Origin: a virus
Direction: 5' to 3' (one strand)
IMG/VR virus record: IMGVR_UViG_3300037042_001656
Coordinates: 1-35,108 of that record
DNA: 35,108 nucleotides
Shown: positions 34,627 to 35,108 of the stretch, piece after piece
Layout: every line of letters begins with the position of its first letter
How positions within the stretch are numbered: the stretch's first letter is position 1
Notes under the pieces: model-generated
The model's input: only the letters and a program-made list of their open reading frames with translations
Databases searched by the model: none
What the model was told of the DNA's origin: nothing
Translations under genes and position numbers: made by a program

Positions 34627-34784
34627 TGACCACCGAAAAAGTGAAAGATCGTTATATGACGATGCGGCTTCCGGCCGATGTGGAGCGTGAGCTGCGCAAG
34701 ATGGCCGATGCAAACACACGCACGCTGGCTGCGCAGATCCTGCACTACGTGAAGCAGGGGCTGGCGAAGGAGGTGAAGGCATGA
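34626..34784 (+). CDS. Arc-like ribbon-helix-helix DNA-binding protein
   Basis: A 52-residue protein read directly from the DNA. DRYMTMRLPADVERELRKMA followed by NTRTLAAQILHYVKQGL is the classic Arc/MetJ layout: a beta strand with alternating residues (YMTMRLP), then two helices. Such proteins dimerise and bind operators, as P22 Arc does. It probably regulates the early region. It shares one base with the upstream stop and four (ATGA) with the next gene. Confidence 0.8.
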   Translation: MTTEKVKDRYMTMRLPADVERELRKMADANTRTLAAQILHYVKQGLAKEVKA

Positions 34785-34954
34785 GCAAGCCAGAAGCTTG
34801 CGCCCCACGGGTCAAACGCCCTAACGAGGCGACTCCGCCAAAGAGTAACTACAAAGCAACTACATATAAAACGGGTGATGGGGACCTGTTCCCCCCACCT
34901 CGCCCCGGATCACTGGACTTCCTCAAGTACAAGTCCAAAGGATATCCGACATGA
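34781..34954 (+). CDS. Small Pro-rich phage protein, unknown
   Basis: A 57-residue protein read directly from the DNA between two ATGA overlaps. The N-terminal half is polar and basic (APRVKRPNEATPPKSNYKAT). The C-terminal half has FPPPRPGSLDFLKYKSKGY; I recall a similar RPGxLDFxKYxSxGY ending from small phage proteins, with no function known. Confidence 0.6.
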   Translation: MSKPEACAPRVKRPNEATPPKSNYKATTYKTGDGDLFPPPRPGSLDFLKYKSKGYPT

Positions 34955-35108
34955 GCCCCGGATACTGGGTGATGCTTATCCTAGGCGTTGTTGCGGGCTG
35001 CTGGCTTACGGCATTTCTTGCGGAAGTTGCAGACGGCACCCAAGAAGAGCGCCGTGCGTACGAGGCCAAACGGGCACGGGAAGACGCCGAAGCCCTGCTT
35101 CGGGGTGA
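34951..35108 (+). CDS. Small membrane protein, 5' part (continues at base 1)
   Basis: The start of a protein that continues in frame at the beginning of the window and stops at 92-94, giving 54 residues in all. It opens MSPGYWVMLILGVVAGCWLT, a single membrane helix from about residue 5 to 23 with a possible Cys acylation or disulfide position, and then runs into a charged helix. It overlaps the previous stop as ATGA. Function unknown; the size and topology recall small phage inner-membrane proteins. Confidence 0.65.
   Translation, partial: MSPGYWVMLILGVVAGCWLTAFLAEVADGTQEERRAYEAKRAREDAEALLRG
35022..35108. repeat. Terminal overlap, right copy
   Basis: Identical to 1-87. The unique circular length is therefore 35,021 bases. 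Confidence 0.9.

Noticed and set aside
1-35108. Lysogeny genes, diversity-generating retroelement, CRISPR array, tRNAs, insertion sequences
   Set aside because: No integrase, reverse transcriptase, template/variable repeat, regularly spaced repeats, tRNA cloverleaf or transposase was seen. Absence by eye is not proof, particularly for tRNAs.

Overview
The window is one complete genome of a tailed bacteriophage with a P22/Sf6-type short-tail (podovirus) virion plan. Bases 1-87 and 35022-35108 are identical, so the molecule closes into a circle of 35,021 unique bases; this is the usual assembly signature of a circularly permuted, headful-packaged phage. One small gene runs across the join. No integrase, no recognisable CI-type repressor and no tRNA were seen, so a virulent lifestyle is likely. 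The host cannot be read directly. The moderate-to-high GC and the protein style suit a Gram-negative host, possibly a beta-proteobacterium (Burkholderiales), but that is only an impression.

The genome has two divergent arms that meet head to head at 29305-29425. The rightward arm (29426 to the end, then 1-3950) holds a recombination/replication module: a Sak4-like AAA ATPase, two small proteins, a DUF669 ssDNA-binding-type protein, a Cas4/RecB-like exonuclease, an SF2 helicase and a VRR-NUC nuclease. It is followed by a long string of small early genes, mostly joined by ATGA or TGATG start/stop overlaps: an Arc-like protein, a candidate HExxH metalloprotein, a MazG-like pyrophosphohydrolase, two small membrane proteins and several unknowns. 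No DNA polymerase gene was found.

The leftward arm (29304 down to 3926) starts with a small helix-turn-helix protein and a Toprim primase/RepA-type helicase. Next comes a 194-base non-coding element with a candidate promoter and two inverted repeats, then what looks like the detached C-terminal domain of the primase, a second protein with the same domain, DUF3310 and a 42-residue secreted peptide. A ParB-methyltransferase, the candidate terminase small subunit, a second methyltransferase and the terminase large subunit follow. The virion genes then run in P22 order: portal (gp1), scaffold (gp8), coat (gp5), a strong terminator, gp4-like adaptor, gp10-like plug, a needle candidate, gp7/gp20/gp16-like ejection proteins, and a tailspike with a head-binding domain and a beta-helix. 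Extra structural and unknown genes sit among these. A lysis group (holin-like proteins, XhlA-like protein, M15 endolysin) closes the arm and overlaps the end of the rightward arm by 25 bases.

The most unusual points are: the primase split by a promoter/hairpin cassette; the duplicated winged-helix-like domain beside it; a visible mosaic junction at a shared GGAGCC in the early region; a four-cysteine module recurring in four unrelated proteins; a terminase small subunit bracketed by two methyltransferases; and a strong hairpin with its T tract on the antisense strand of the recombination operon.
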